A stretch of 12,733 bases of DNA, taken from contig DYNR01000047.1 in NCBI GenBank assembly GCA_020720945.1, forward strand, positions 1 to 12,733, read 5' to 3'. This DNA is from Chthoniobacter flavus. Its GTDB lineage: Bacteria > Verrucomicrobiota > Verrucomicrobiia > Chthoniobacterales > DYNR01. A program made the translations under genes and the position numbers. Below, piece after piece: positions 12,568-12,733 of the stretch (the stretch's first letter is position 1; every line of letters starts with the position of its first letter). The notes below the pieces were generated by a model. That model worked only from the letters and a program-made list of their open reading frames with translations. It was not told where the DNA came from and made no database searches.

Positions 12568-12733
12568 AAGTTTTTAGAAGGGAATAAAATCTGGAATTTT
12601 GTCAAAAATAATTTTTATCGATGGGAGAGCGATTGTTGTTTGGTTGATTTTTTATTTTTTTCAATGGTTGTTGGGAAGAGGGGGAGGGGGTGGGCGGAAG
12701 AGCGTTGCTAGGAGAGGGAGGAGCAAAAAGGGG
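12568..12733. other. Non-coding right edge, AT-rich then G-rich
   Basis: No gene of usable length starts here. Positions 12590-12655 are AT-rich with TTGTCAAAAATAATTTTT and long T-runs, which could be a promoter region for a gene beyond the edge. Then comes a G-rich stretch to 12733. No terminator hairpin for the 10408 gene is visible. Confidence 0.35.

Noticed and set aside
12568..12733. Start of another gene at the right edge
   Set aside because: ATG frames here stop within about 16 codons; the only frame open to the edge starts at TTG in G-rich DNA and gives a Gly/Arg-rich product.

Overview
The window looks like a chromosomal accessory region of a Gram-negative bacterium, most likely from the Verrucomicrobiota or a nearby PVC-group lineage. 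This is inferred from a DUF1573-like protein, a MauE/DoxX-type membrane protein with a CGCFG motif, many secreted proteins of unknown function, mostly weak Shine-Dalgarno sites, and intergenic nests of short-period repeats. No RNA gene, CRISPR array, transposase or phage gene was seen. The plus strand is very G-rich and plus-strand genes favour G-ending codons, whereas 1-530 and about 5045-7340 are visibly more AT-rich.

The region is built from two diverged copies of one divergent module. Module A (1-4492) holds a secreted protein cut by the left edge and a small Cys-rich secreted protein on the minus strand. Next come two units of a 23-bp tandem repeat. The plus strand then carries a secreted alpha/beta hydrolase with two C-terminal beta domains (590-2122), a membrane-anchored tandem alpha/beta-hydrolase protein (2131-4062) and a rhodanese-like protein without its cysteine (4067-4492). 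Module B (4705-12567) holds three minus-strand genes: a DUF1573-like protein (4705-5745), a secreted protein (5736-6794) and a Cys-rich secreted protein (6930-7313). Four units of the same 23-bp repeat follow. The plus strand then has the remnant of a second copy of the 590 gene (7451-7713), a second tandem-hydrolase protein (7722-9761), a MauE/DoxX-like protein (9971-10411) and a chimeric O-antigen-ligase-like protein (10408-12567). The two modules converge on a repeat-filled gap at 4493-4704.

Nearly every product is predicted to be exported or membrane-bound. A pair of beta domains, here called A and B, recurs in three architectures: behind a hydrolase, behind a DUF1573-like domain, and in front of a polysaccharide ligase/polymerase-like membrane domain. 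Several enzyme-like folds have lost their expected catalytic residues. The working hypothesis (inference) is an undescribed cell-envelope system that handles surface glycan or thiol chemistry. It appears to diversify by duplication and cassette exchange between conserved heads (tandem repeat, leader, membrane anchor) and variable bodies. A composition break at about 5045 that falls on a domain boundary supports the exchange idea.
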